From the NCBI GenBank assembly GCA_017543595.1, contig JAFYFU010000041.1:1-64000 (forward strand): 64,000 bases of DNA, read 5' to 3'. The position numbers and the translations under genes are program-made. The DNA comes from Ruminococcus sp. (GTDB lineage Bacteria > Bacillota > Clostridia > Oscillospirales > Ruminococcaceae). Position 1 is the stretch's first letter; each line of letters starts with the position of its first letter. Positions 1 through 10,244 of the stretch are shown one piece after another. The notes beneath the pieces were generated by a model. The model was not told the DNA's origin, ran no database searches, and saw only the letters and a list, made by a program, of their open reading frames with translations.

Positions 1-69
1 ATATCGCAGAGGGGATTTTTTTAACCTGCGGTATAAATTTATAGGATTATTCCGGAAAGGCTAATTTTT

Positions 70-954
70 ATGAAGAAAACTCTTGCTGCTCTGTTTGCAC
101 TCATATGCGTGGCAGGCGGAGCAAATGCCGCTCTTGTATCACCGAACAAGAATACAGGAAATACCACTATCGTTGCTCAGGCTGCCGATGACCTGTCTTT
201 GCTTGAAGGTATACACGCAGGGCATTACAGTTACAAATACGCAGACACTTCTATCTATACGACAAAGTTCACCTTATTGACATTCAAGGAAGAATCTCCT
301 GCTGATGGCAAAAAGGCTGAAACAAAGTCATCATGGACAGACGCTTCAACAGGAAATGAATATGCAATTTACAGCGAGGTTATTACTGATTTGAATAAAA
401 CAGTTGTTGATACTCAGTATTGCATAGGTATCAAGAAAGCTAAAAACACCATTCTTGATGCCAAGATGAACAGTGCAGTTGACCTCAGCGAACTTGACGG
501 TTTTATTCCAAGCGATACAAAACTTCCAACTACTCTCGTTTCTGACCTCAAAGGACAGGGAGTAAAATATATTGCTGACAGTGCTTTCGCAAACTCTTAC
601 CTCAAAACCGTTGACCTCACAGGCGTTGAATACATAGGAAAAAATGCTTTCAACAAGTGTGCATACATAACCGAAATCGAAATTCCGAAAACTGTTAAAT
701 TCGTTGGCGAAGGAGTTTTCTCCGGAAGCGGTCTCAAAAAGCTCACTGTAAACAATGATATGCCTGTAATACCCAAGTCTTTTTGCAGTGAAACGGCTCT
801 TACGGAAGTAACTTTCGCTCACCCCGAATATATAAGGGAAATCGGCGTTTCTGCATTCGCAAAAACTCCTCTCTCCGCACCCATATTCAACCAGTGGTAC
901 GGAAAAGATGTTTCCAATTATGAAACACTTTATGTTGATGACAGTGCATATTAG
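70..954 (+). CDS. Secreted BspA-like LRR protein, N-terminal fragment of an interrupted dockerin gene
   Basis: Encodes 294 residues. Residues 1-20 form a signal peptide (MKK start, hydrophobic core, cleavage near ANA-AL), so the product is exported. From about residue 155 the chain shows LRR_5 (BspA-type) repeats of the form IxxxAFxxxxxLxxVxL. The start is supported by a GGAAAGG ribosome site about 10 bases upstream. The frame ends at TAG 952-954, in the middle of a repeat, and continues in the same frame after a second stop (TGA 958-960) into the ORF starting at 982. Replacing the two stops by the one-base alternatives TAT and TGT would read AYYGCSSIKEI, a perfect LRR junction. I therefore infer one gene of about 1,190 codons broken by two nonsense changes; the other options are assembly error or recoding. 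The truncated product would be secreted without its dockerin. LRR_5 proteins usually mediate protein or surface binding; the ligand here is unknown. Confidence 0.8.
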   Translation: MKKTLAALFALICVAGGANAALVSPNKNTGNTTIVAQAADDLSLLEGIHAGHYSYKYADTSIYTTKFTLLTFKEESPADGKKAETKSSWTDASTGNEYAIYSEVITDLNKTVVDTQYCIGIKKAKNTILDAKMNSAVDLSELDGFIPSDTKLPTTLVSDLKGQGVKYIADSAFANSYLKTVDLTGVEYIGKNAFNKCAYITEIEIPKTVKFVGEGVFSGSGLKKLTVNNDMPVIPKSFCSETALTEVTFAHPEYIREIGVSAFAKTPLSAPIFNQWYGKDVSNYETLYVDDSAY

Positions 955-981
955 GGCTGATCTTCAATAAAAGAAATAAAC

Positions 982-3645
982 ATGCCTGACAATGTACTCT
1001 TCCTCGGAAAGAAAGCTTTCTACCAGAATACAAGCGCAAAACAGGTAATTTTCGGTAAAAATACATGGGCTGCCGACCAGAACTGTTTCAACGGCTGTAC
1101 CGCTCTTGTTGACATAGAATTCAACGATGTTCTTACAACTCTCGCAGGAGGCTGTTTCCAGGGCTGTACATCTCTTAAATACGTTGTAGGTCTGCCCGCT
1201 ACAATGTGCGACTGGACAGAAGAATTCAGCACAACAGGCTACGGTATCGGTGACGGTGTATTCTCAGGCTGTACTTCACTTATCGGTGCAGTTATTCCTA
1301 CAACTCTCCAGAGAATCGCTCCTTCCATGTTTGAGGGAGATATAAACCTCACAACCGTAAGATATGCAAACCGTGGCGATTATGACCGCAACAAGGCAAA
1401 AGATGTTGAATATCTTACTGCATATGAAAAAGATGCAGAAGGAAATCCAAAAAAAGATGCAAACGGAAAAATAATATACAAAGTTGGACCTGCTACCTGC
1501 GAAAACAAGGTGAAAATCAAGGACAAGGCTTTCAAGGACTGCGTAAAGCTCACTGATGTAAACTTCCCTGCTGCAACGGATATCGGAGCAAGCGCATTTG
1601 AAGGCTGTACAGGCGTTAAGACCGTAAGTATTCCCAAGAGCCAGTATATAAGAGATTCCGCTTTCAAGAACTGCTCAGGAATGAATTCGTTCACGGCAGG
1701 AGAATGTAAAGTTGTAGGAAACAACGCCCTCGAAGGCTGTTCCGCAATGGAAAAGATAGAACTCCTCTCCGACCAGTACGGCGGTAATGTAAAGGAAGAT
1801 GCAAAGGGTATCACAATCACAAGCGACCCCGATGAAACAAATTCTTCAAGCGGATACATTTTCAAAAATTGTACAGCTGCAAAGAAAATAACCATAAAGG
1901 GCGAAAATAAAGTAAAGCTCTGTGCAGGTATGTTCTCAGGCTGTACGGAACTCACTGAAATAGGCGGAGATATCTCAGGCGTTTCGGTTATAGGAAAAGA
2001 ATGTTTCTCAAACTGCTCCGCAATAACAAAACTCAACCTCCCCGCACTCAAAATCCTTGAAAGCAGTGCATTTATGAACTGTTCAGCACTCAAAAGCATT
2101 TCAGACAGCGGTGTTGAGATAAACGCAGAGGACTACGGTTCAAAGTGTTTCCAGAATTGCTCACAGCTTGATATCGAAGTAAGAGGCGTTATCTCCACAA
2201 TAGGCGCAAACGCTTTCCAGAACAGTGCCGTAAAGAAAGTTTCAATAGACGGAATGGTAGGCGGTACGGTAGTTATCGGTGCATCTGCATTTGCTGACTG
2301 TCAGTATCTCGAATCCGCAACTATTCTCTCGCCCGGTGTTGATAAATTCTCTGTCGGCGCAAGCGTATTCTCCAAGTGTCCGATACTTAAAAAGGCTGTT
2401 TATGAAGGTCCTATCATTACTGCTTCAATGTTTATTGACTGTCCCGAACTTGTTACTGTTGAAACTTCTGCCGATGTATTCAGCGAAAAAGCTTTCAGCG
2501 GCTGTACAAAGCTTGAACAGGTAATCAAGAAGGGAACTTCCGAACCTGTAACAGCAAAGGAAATCAACGGTTCTGCATTTATGAACTGTGCCGCACTCAA
2601 AAATACTTCCGCAGATACAAATACAATATTCAAGGGCAATACACAGTATTCAGGCTGCTCGTCAATCACAAGCGCAAGTGTATCAACACTTACTCCGGGT
2701 ATGTTCCAGAACTGCACAAGCCTGCCTTCTATCTCGCTTACAAGTGATATAACAACTATCCCTGCTTCATGCTTCCAGAACTGCACAAGCCTCGGAAAGT
2801 TCAGCTTCGGCAAGATAACACAGATAGGCGACAACGCATTTGAAAATACTGCATTTACAGCAATGACACTCAGCAACATGACAACAATAGGCAAAAAGGC
2901 TTTTGCAAACAGCCAGTCTCTTGCAAAAGTTACAGTCAATGCAGAAAAGGTTGACACAAGTGCATTTGCAGAGTGTCCTGCACTCAAAAAGATTGAAATT
3001 ACAGCAGATTCTGTTGAATCAAATGCATTCGCTAAGTGCCAGTCACTTTCAACTGCTACTCTCAATGTAAAGAATATAGGTGCAAGCGCATTCTCAGATG
3101 ATACTGCACTCAAAGAAGTAACATTTGCTGACGGCACTCCCGAATCTGTTGGTGCAAGCGCATTCCTTAACTGCAACAAGCTCAGTGTACTCAAAATAGC
3201 AGGAAATCCCACGCTTTCATCTAAGTGTATCGGCTTTGTAGGCGGTAAGGTTAATCCCACATTCGTACTCGCAGGCGAACCGAATTCATCTGTTCAGGAA
3301 TATGCTGACAAGAACGGCATAAACTTCCAGGATATGAGCGGTGAAATCGTTATCCCGACAACAGAAGCTCCTACCGAGAAACCCACTCAGGCTCCTACCG
3401 AGAAGCCCACAGAAGCTCCTACCGAAACTCCGAGCAACAGACTTGCAGGTGACGCAAACCTCAGCGGTGACGTAACCATTTCCGATGCTGTTGCAATTCT
3501 CCAGCATCTCGCAAATCAGGAAGTATTCCCGTTCAGCGACCAGGCAAAGAGCAACGCAGACGTTGACGGTAAACCCGGTGTTACAGGTAACGATGCTGCT
3601 ACTATCCAGCTCTACGATGCAGGAGTTATAAAAGAACTCACGTAA
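982..3645 (+). CDS. BspA-like LRR protein with C-terminal dockerin, C-terminal fragment
   Basis: The open frame has 887 codons. Residues 1-780 are about thirty LRR_5 repeats with the recurrent motif AF.NC..L..I.L, including many FxGCTSL and FQNCTSL units. A linker of TEAPTEKPTQ-type repeats (about 795-820) follows, then a type I dockerin (about 822-885) with a first calcium-loop motif GDANLSGDVTISDAV and a second ADVDGKPGVTGNDAATIQ. Dockerins dock proteins onto cellulosomal cohesins, so the intact protein would be a non-catalytic cellulosome subunit. The ATG at 982 has no Shine-Dalgarno, the fragment has no signal peptide, and it starts inside a repeat (SSIKEINMPDNV reads through from 961). 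It is probably the rest of the gene starting at 70 and not an independent gene. A strong terminator follows. Confidence 0.75.
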   Translation: MPDNVLFLGKKAFYQNTSAKQVIFGKNTWAADQNCFNGCTALVDIEFNDVLTTLAGGCFQGCTSLKYVVGLPATMCDWTEEFSTTGYGIGDGVFSGCTSLIGAVIPTTLQRIAPSMFEGDINLTTVRYANRGDYDRNKAKDVEYLTAYEKDAEGNPKKDANGKIIYKVGPATCENKVKIKDKAFKDCVKLTDVNFPAATDIGASAFEGCTGVKTVSIPKSQYIRDSAFKNCSGMNSFTAGECKVVGNNALEGCSAMEKIELLSDQYGGNVKEDAKGITITSDPDETNSSSGYIFKNCTAAKKITIKGENKVKLCAGMFSGCTELTEIGGDISGVSVIGKECFSNCSAITKLNLPALKILESSAFMNCSALKSISDSGVEINAEDYGSKCFQNCSQLDIEVRGVISTIGANAFQNSAVKKVSIDGMVGGTVVIGASAFADCQYLESATILSPGVDKFSVGASVFSKCPILKKAVYEGPIITASMFIDCPELVTVETSADVFSEKAFSGCTKLEQVIKKGTSEPVTAKEINGSAFMNCAALKNTSADTNTIFKGNTQYSGCSSITSASVSTLTPGMFQNCTSLPSISLTSDITTIPASCFQNCTSLGKFSFGKITQIGDNAFENTAFTAMTLSNMTTIGKKAFANSQSLAKVTVNAEKVDTSAFAECPALKKIEITADSVESNAFAKCQSLSTATLNVKNIGASAFSDDTALKEVTFADGTPESVGASAFLNCNKLSVLKIAGNPTLSSKCIGFVGGKVNPTFVLAGEPNSSVQEYADKNGINFQDMSGEIVIPTTEAPTEKPTQAPTEKPTEAPTETPSNRLAGDANLSGDVTISDAVAILQHLANQEVFPFSDQAKSNADVDGKPGVTGNDAATIQLYDAGVIKELT

Positions 3646-3655
3646 TCAGACATAA

Positions 3656-3690
3656 TAAAAACGGTACTTGAAAAAGTACCGTTTTTTTTA
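3656..3690. terminator. Bidirectional Rho-independent terminator
   Basis: Stem AAAACGGTACTT / AAGTACCGTTTT around a GAAA loop, with a T-run on one side and an A-run on the other. It sits between the convergent LRR-dockerin and GH5 genes and can serve both. Confidence 0.9.
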
Positions 3691-4641
3691 TTATAAATAT
3701 TTTATCAAGCCGTTTCTTATGATATCAAGTCTGCTGTCGCTTATTCCGAAATCCATGTTCTTGTAAGTCCATGCACATCTGCCTATATTGTGCTTTTTAA
3801 AGACAGCGTTTATATCCTTGTACCATCTGAGAGTTTCTTCGGGCGAAACAACGTTTATAACACCGTATTCTCCGCAGTAAAGCCTTGTATTATGCTTTTC
3901 AGCCTTTGCAATCGCTGTGGAGAAAAGATTCTCAAAATATTCCTCCGAACAGCCCGAATCAGCATATTTTATTCTTTCGGAGGGGTTTATTGCTGTTGTC
4001 CAGTATGCGCCCTGATGAGTAAATTTAAGGGGTTCATAACAGTGCATATTGTAAATTACGTTGCTGTCTGCGGGTGCATCGAGATACTGAACAGTATCAG
4101 CGGCATTATTTTTATAGCTTCCCACAAGGATAATTGTATCGGGTGCATATTCCCTTATTCTTTTGATACATTCTTTTGAAATTCTGTTCCACGGGGTAAT
4201 AAAGTTTTCGTCCGTTATTTCGTTGAGGAGTTCAAAGGCAATTGTATCGGAATATTTTCCGAAAAGTTTGGCTGTTTTCTCCCAAAGGCTGTAAAATCTT
4301 TCCTGATATTCTTCACTGTCAAAAAATCCGCTTTCGCTTTCACCGTAATAGTCAAAAGAAAAGCCTGCTGTTTTGTGGAGGTCAAGAACAACATCAAGAC
4401 CGCATTTTCGGCAGTTTGCAACTGCATCTGCGATTCTCTGGAAACCTTCTTCAATGAAGTTGCCGTTTGCGTCCTGAACTATATTGTAATCAAACGGAAT
4501 ACGCACATGGTCCATACCCCATGATGAGATTATGCTGAAATCCTCATCTTTTATAAAATTGTCAAGGTGTTCCTTGTCATAGCTGCACTGTGAGAGCCAG
4601 CCCCCCAGATTGATTCCCTTCATAAGATGTGGTTTTTTCAT
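3691..4641 (-). CDS. GH5 family glycoside hydrolase (endoglucanase-like), no signal peptide
   Basis: 316 residues covering a single GH5 (beta/alpha)8 domain. Visible family marks are KGINLGGWLSQ near the start, DHVRIPFDY, DVVLDLH, the acid/base Glu in FELLNEITD (about residue 140) and the nucleophile Glu in CGEYGV (about residue 258). GH5 enzymes hydrolyse beta-1,4 or beta-1,3 glucans, mannans or related chains; the substrate cannot be fixed here. No signal peptide, dockerin or binding module is present, so it probably acts in the cytoplasm on imported oligosaccharides. GGAGG 7-8 bases before the ATG supports the start. It is monocistronic, has a TATAAT-like -10 at 4683-4688, and three ATATTACT-type direct repeats surround its promoter. 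Confidence 0.88.
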   Translation of the reverse strand: MKKPHLMKGINLGGWLSQCSYDKEHLDNFIKDEDFSIISSWGMDHVRIPFDYNIVQDANGNFIEEGFQRIADAVANCRKCGLDVVLDLHKTAGFSFDYYGESESGFFDSEEYQERFYSLWEKTAKLFGKYSDTIAFELLNEITDENFITPWNRISKECIKRIREYAPDTIILVGSYKNNAADTVQYLDAPADSNVIYNMHCYEPLKFTHQGAYWTTAINPSERIKYADSGCSEEYFENLFSTAIAKAEKHNTRLYCGEYGVINVVSPEETLRWYKDINAVFKKHNIGRCAWTYKNMDFGISDSRLDIIRNGLIKYL

Positions 4642-4656
4642 AGTATTTCCTCCGTT

Positions 4657-4710
4657 ACAGTAATATCGTATATGATAGTAATATTATAGCACAATAATTC
4701 ACAGTAATAT
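4657..4710 (-). promoter_or_regulatory. GH5 upstream region: -10 box and three direct repeats
   Basis: On the minus strand the motif ATATTACTGT occurs at 4701-4710 and 4657-4666, with a variant ATATTACTAT at 4675-4684. A TATAAT -10 (plus-strand ATTATA 4683-4688) lies among them, with no convincing -35. The repeats could be sites for an activator of the GH5 gene; this is inference from repetition only. Confidence 0.4.
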
Positions 4711-4757
4711 ATCACTATAATTGAAAAAATACCATTATTTTGACATAAAAAATACAA

Positions 4758-4790
4758 CAAAAAAAGCCTCCGGACAACCGGAAGCCTTTT
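4758..4790 (-). terminator. Terminator of the ferredoxin gene
   Basis: Read on the minus strand, AAAAGGCTTCCGG, loop TTGT, CCGGAGGCTTTTTTT: a long GC-rich stem followed by a T-run just after the ferredoxin stop. Confidence 0.9.
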
Positions 4791-4806
4791 CATTCGTGTT
4801 AATTAA

Positions 4807-4977
4807 TTACTCAGCAGAAGGAGCTCCAACGGGACAAACACCTGCACAAGCACCGCACTCTACGCAAGCGTCTGCATCAATAGTGTATTTTCCGTCACCT
4901 TCTGAGATAGCACTTACAGGACATTCTGCCTGACAAGCACCGCAGCTAACACAATCGTCTGAAATAATGTATGCCAT
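4807..4977 (-). CDS. 2[4Fe-4S] ferredoxin
   Basis: A 56-residue protein, easily missed because of its size. It starts MAYIISDDCVSCGACQAECP and has a second cluster motif CVECGACAGVCPVG. The two CxxCxxCxxxCP motifs (Cys at about 9, 12, 15, 19 and 38, 41, 44, 48) bind two [4Fe-4S] clusters, the classic clostridial bacterial ferredoxin that carries electrons for hydrogenases, pyruvate:ferredoxin oxidoreductase and similar enzymes in the cytoplasm. GCGGAGGTG 9-10 bases upstream fixes the start. It stands alone between its own promoter and terminator. The opposite strand carries a longer but meaningless open frame. Confidence 0.97.
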   Translation of the reverse strand: MAYIISDDCVSCGACQAECPVSAISEGDGKYTIDADACVECGACAGVCPVGAPSAE

Positions 4978-5003
4978 AAATAATGCACCTCCGCATAAAT
5001 TTC

Positions 5004-5053
5004 GGGAATCATTCCCATTGATATCATTATATCATATTATATAAAAAAGTCAA
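5004..5053 (-). promoter_or_regulatory. Ferredoxin promoter and leader palindrome
   Basis: Minus strand: -35 TTGACT (5048-5053), 16-base spacer, -10 TATAAT (5026-5031). Ten bases downstream of the -10, at the expected start of transcription, is a perfect 13-bp palindrome GGGAATCATTCCC (5004-5016) that may be an operator. Confidence 0.7.
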
Positions 5054-5090
5054 GGGTTTTTCGTTAGCCACGGCTTACATTATATTTAAT

Positions 5091-7391
5091 TTATATAGTT
5101 ATGTACTTAAAAAGATAATTTTCTTCAAATTCCGAAACGGAAACAGGCTTTGAAAAATGATAGCCCTGAAAAACGTCACAGCCTGCCTGCGCCAAAAATA
5201 CTGCCTGTTCCTTTGTTTCGACACCTTCCGTAATTACTTCCATTTTAAGGGCTTTTGCGAGGGAAACCACCATTTCGAGAATTATCTTGCTTTTCTCTAT
5301 ATTTTCGGTTTTTCTGAGGAATCCCATATCAATTTTAAGAACGTCCGCAGTGATATCTTTGAGGGTATTCAAAGAAGAATAACCGCTTCCGAAATCGTCT
5401 ATTTCTATGATAAATCCGAATTGCCTGAGTTCTTTTATAAGTTTAAGCTGCTGCTGAGGGTTGCTCATTACGGCGGTTTCGGTTATTTCGAGGTGCAGGG
5501 ACTTCGGATTTATATTATATTTTTTTACAAGCCCCGTAATGACTTCGTAAACGTCCATGAGGTAGAAATCTTTCGGGGATATATTTACGGATATATAAAC
5601 ATTCTCTATTCCCGAATCATTCCATTTTTTAAGCTGTGAGCAGGAAAGTTCCCACATATAGGCATCGAGTTTGCTTATAAGACCCGTATTTTCGAGGATA
5701 TTTATAAATCTTCCCGGAGATACTATGCCGTCCTGCGGGTGATTCCACCTTACAAGGGCTTCACCGCCGTTTATACTGCCGTCAACGTTTACCTGCGGCT
5801 GAATATATATGAGGAACTGACCCATAGCCATAGCGTTTTCAAATTCGCCTATTACTTTCTGTTCCTGAACAACGGAACTTCTGAGTTTTTCATCATAGTA
5901 GGCAACAGTATTCTGATAACTGTCCTTTATGGTTTTTATGGCGAGGTTTGCCCTGTCGCACATTACGGATATGCTTACATCACGCTGTTCAATTTCATAT
6001 ACGCCGATATGGATATATATTTTAAAGAAAGAATTTCCCATAGCCCTGCTTACTTTTGAATACTCATAGAGGACGGTATCCTCATCAAATCTTTCTTTCG
6101 GGAAACATATGGCGAACCTGTCGCTTGTAAGCCTGCCGTAAACGCATTTACCGCCCGCAAGATTTGCGGTTATGTTGGCGATAACTTTAAGGAGGTTGTC
6201 ACCGCCCGAAACGCCGAAAATATCATTAACCATCTTGAAATTCTTGACATCTGTGCAGACAATACAGTAATCCGTATCGGGGTTTTTGTCAATTAATTTT
6301 CTTGTTTCCTCATAGAAATATTCCCTGTTGTAAATTCCCGTAAGGGTATCATGGGTAGCCCTGTATTTTTCTGCTTCAAGTTTTTCGTCATCGTCCGTAT
6401 GGTCATTTATCAGGAAGAAACAGCCGATATACCTGAAAGAGTTATCGAACATCTGTTTATATTCAATACTGCAATTTCTTATTTTGCCGTCAATTCTTTT
6501 CTGGGTTTCCCACGAACAGTCTTTTGATTTTTCTGATATTTTTTCAGAGAACCATCTTTTAACCTGAATATCGACATTTTCGCTGTTCATTTCGGCATCG
6601 CAGTAAATTCCGGCGGTTTTGTTTGCGTGAACGCATTTTCCGTCAACATCAATGCATATAATACCGTAGCGCATATTTGCAACGGAGAAGAACAAAAGCC
6701 TGTCCATAAGTCCTCTCGGCACATAGATAAGCGAAAAATAAAAAGATGCAACCGCAACTATCACATAGAACAAAAGCGAATAGTCAAATTTTGTTTCAAA
6801 ATTCAGAAGTACCGCATTAATCGAAACAACAGGACATAATGAAATAAATACCATTGCATATTTCATCTTGTATATTTTAGGCATAGAAACAATTTTTTTA
6901 ATGAGTATTCCGAAAACAATTACAATTCCCATGTACATGAATCCGAGATGAAAGGCGTAGAATAACCTGAAACTTGAAATATAATGAAAAGTTTTTCCGA
7001 ACGCCCCCGTGAAAGTCTTGAAAGTATACATATATTTTGTAAATGGATTTATAAGCAAAAAGACAGAATCCGCAAGGGCATATATGTATATTAATTTCTT
7101 TCCGCCTTTAAGCCTGTCATTGTTTCCCGTAAATTTTTCGGCAAAAATTATAAGGCATATAACCACTGCGTCATCACAGATATTATACAGACCGAAAAGA
7201 ACTGCGGAAATAATATCACTTTCAATAAATATCGCAGAAACATAAAGCCATATGCAGACCGAACCCGAAAGAAGAAGCTTTTTTACGGCTGAGGAAATTT
7301 CATTGTTTTCAGTTTTTTTGAAGGTATAACAAAAACAGCCGAAAATAAGCAGAGCCGATAAAAAAAGCACTGTAACAAATGCCCAAACCAA
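5091..7391 (-). CDS. Membrane PAS-GGDEF-EAL protein, probable c-di-GMP phosphodiesterase
   Basis: 766 residues. Residues 1-235 contain seven or eight hydrophobic segments (7TM-type sensor). A PAS-like segment follows (GIICIDVDGKCVHANKTAG, about 245-330), then a GGDEF domain (about 345-500) and a complete EAL domain (about 510-760). The GGDEF signature is degenerate: RLTSDRF stands where RxGGDEF is expected, so diguanylate cyclase activity is unlikely. The EAL site looks intact: EALVRWNHP, SVNISPKDF, LEITET, IEIDDFGSGYSSL, LKID, ITEGVE and QGYHFSKP. The likely role is hydrolysis of cyclic di-GMP in response to a membrane or PAS signal. The start is a TTG at 7391 behind AGTAGGTG; no better ATG lies upstream. 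It is monocistronic with its own consensus promoter. Confidence 0.9.
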   Translation of the reverse strand: MVWAFVTVLFLSALLIFGCFCYTFKKTENNEISSAVKKLLLSGSVCIWLYVSAIFIESDIISAVLFGLYNICDDAVVICLIIFAEKFTGNNDRLKGGKKLIYIYALADSVFLLINPFTKYMYTFKTFTGAFGKTFHYISSFRLFYAFHLGFMYMGIVIVFGILIKKIVSMPKIYKMKYAMVFISLCPVVSINAVLLNFETKFDYSLLFYVIVAVASFYFSLIYVPRGLMDRLLFFSVANMRYGIICIDVDGKCVHANKTAGIYCDAEMNSENVDIQVKRWFSEKISEKSKDCSWETQKRIDGKIRNCSIEYKQMFDNSFRYIGCFFLINDHTDDDEKLEAEKYRATHDTLTGIYNREYFYEETRKLIDKNPDTDYCIVCTDVKNFKMVNDIFGVSGGDNLLKVIANITANLAGGKCVYGRLTSDRFAICFPKERFDEDTVLYEYSKVSRAMGNSFFKIYIHIGVYEIEQRDVSISVMCDRANLAIKTIKDSYQNTVAYYDEKLRSSVVQEQKVIGEFENAMAMGQFLIYIQPQVNVDGSINGGEALVRWNHPQDGIVSPGRFINILENTGLISKLDAYMWELSCSQLKKWNDSGIENVYISVNISPKDFYLMDVYEVITGLVKKYNINPKSLHLEITETAVMSNPQQQLKLIKELRQFGFIIEIDDFGSGYSSLNTLKDITADVLKIDMGFLRKTENIEKSKIILEMVVSLAKALKMEVITEGVETKEQAVFLAQAGCDVFQGYHFSKPVSVSEFEENYLFKYITI

Positions 7392-7448
7392 TCAATATCA
7401 CCTACTGTCAAAGGAAATATGAACACAAAGATATACTAAGCTAACATA

Positions 7449-7477
7449 ATTTTATCACAAATCTTAAAATATGTCAA
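7449..7477 (-). promoter_or_regulatory. Promoter of the GGDEF-EAL gene
   Basis: Minus strand: -35 TTGACA (7472-7477), 17-base spacer, -10 TAAAAT (7449-7454), about 55 bases before the TTG start. Confidence 0.8.
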
Positions 7478-7588
7478 CCATTTCGGCAATAATGTTTTAC
7501 TAAGGCGATATTTTTGGGCTTTTTTATCAACAAGGAGTGTCAAATATTATGCATATTTACAAAAATTGTGAAAATTTCGGGAATACTC

Positions 7589-8009
<421 letters not shown>

Positions 8010-8023
8010 TTAAATTAATATAA

Positions 8024-9665
<1,642 letters not shown>

Positions 9666-9667
<2 letters not shown>

Positions 9668-9695
9668 TGCATAATTCATAATGCATAATTCATAA
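9666..9695. repeat. Two tandem AATGCATAATTCAT units
   Basis: The 14-base unit AATGCATAATTCAT occurs twice back to back just after the groEL stop (overlapping it by one or two bases), followed by a partial AATT. It may be a fragment of an intergenic repeat family; no function is visible. Confidence 0.6.
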
Positions 9696-9703
9696 TTAAA
9701 CTA

Positions 9704-9740
9704 TAAAAAAAGGCGAACCCCGTCCAAAGGGTTCGCCTTT
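9704..9740. terminator. Bidirectional terminator after groEL
   Basis: Stem AAGGCGAACCC / GGGTTCGCCTT with an A-run before and a T-run after. It serves groEL and the convergent XRE gene. Confidence 0.9.
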
Positions 9741-10075
9741 TATTCTTTACTCTGCATTTCAAGGAGAGTTTCCGCACGTTCAATCAGTTTTGCCTTGTTT
9801 TCAGATGATAACTTATCATAAATTTCAAGGAGTTCAAAATCGTCTTTTGACAACATATCTGTTGTATCTCTCGAAAGCCCTAAAATATAGTCAACACTGA
9901 CATTGCAGACTTCTGCAACATCTCTAACATAATTTATCGGTGCTTTCACTTCTCCTCGTTCATAACGGCTTATTTCCTGCTGTGAAATTCCTATTAATTC
10001 AGCAAGCTGATACTGTGTGCATACCTTTTTTCTGACCTTTACAAGGTTGGGATAAAGGTAAATGTGATTCTGCAT
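9740..10075 (-). CDS. XRE-family transcriptional repressor
   Basis: 111 residues starting MQNHIYLYPNLVKVRKK. The ATG at 10075 is chosen because AAAGGAATG precedes it at normal distance; an upstream in-frame TTG overlaps that site. Residues about 10-65 form a HTH_3/Cro-CI domain (QLAELIGISQQEISRYERGEVKAPINYVRDVAEVCNVSVDYILG). A short helical tail (about 75-111) may dimerise. It is divergent from a small membrane-protein gene. Its promoter carries a 16-bp palindrome that is repeated across the divergent promoter, so autoregulation together with control of the neighbour is likely. The target function is unknown. Confidence 0.9.
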   Translation of the reverse strand: MQNHIYLYPNLVKVRKKVCTQYQLAELIGISQQEISRYERGEVKAPINYVRDVAEVCNVSVDYILGLSRDTTDMLSKDDFELLEIYDKLSSENKAKLIERAETLLEMQSKE

Positions 10076-10114
10076 AAATAACATTCCTTTCAATTGTATA
10101 TTCCTACAAAATTT

Positions 10115-10189
10115 ATTTTACAACTAATATGTTGTATTGACAAACAAGAAACATCATGTTATACTTTATTTATACGATATATATGTCGT
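10115..10189. promoter_or_regulatory. Overlapping divergent promoters with two matched operators
   Basis: Plus strand: TTGACA (10137-10142), 17 bases, TATACT (10160-10165), for the gene at 10245. Minus strand: TTGTCA (10138-10143), 17 bases, TAAAAT (10115-10120), for the XRE gene. The two -35 boxes overlap. Operator 1 ACAACTAATATGTTGT (10120-10135) fills the minus-strand spacer. Operator 2 ACGATATATATGTCGT (10174-10189) lies just past the plus -10. Both share ATATGTYGT half-sites, as expected for one dimeric repressor. Confidence 0.8.
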
Positions 10190-10244
10190 TTTTTGCAATT
10201 TATTATAAAATAAATTGTAATATTTTATTTAAGGAGTGGTTTAT

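Noticed and set aside
949..985. Programmed frameshift or selenocysteine TGA at the LRR gene break
   Set aside because: Both stops are in the same frame as the flanking halves, so no frameshift is needed, and no selenocysteine insertion stem or selenium-protein logic is visible; the first TAG would block reading anyway.
4721..4933. Plus-strand 70-codon open frame
   Set aside because: It lies opposite the ferredoxin gene and its terminator; the minus strand has perfect cluster motifs and a ribosome site.
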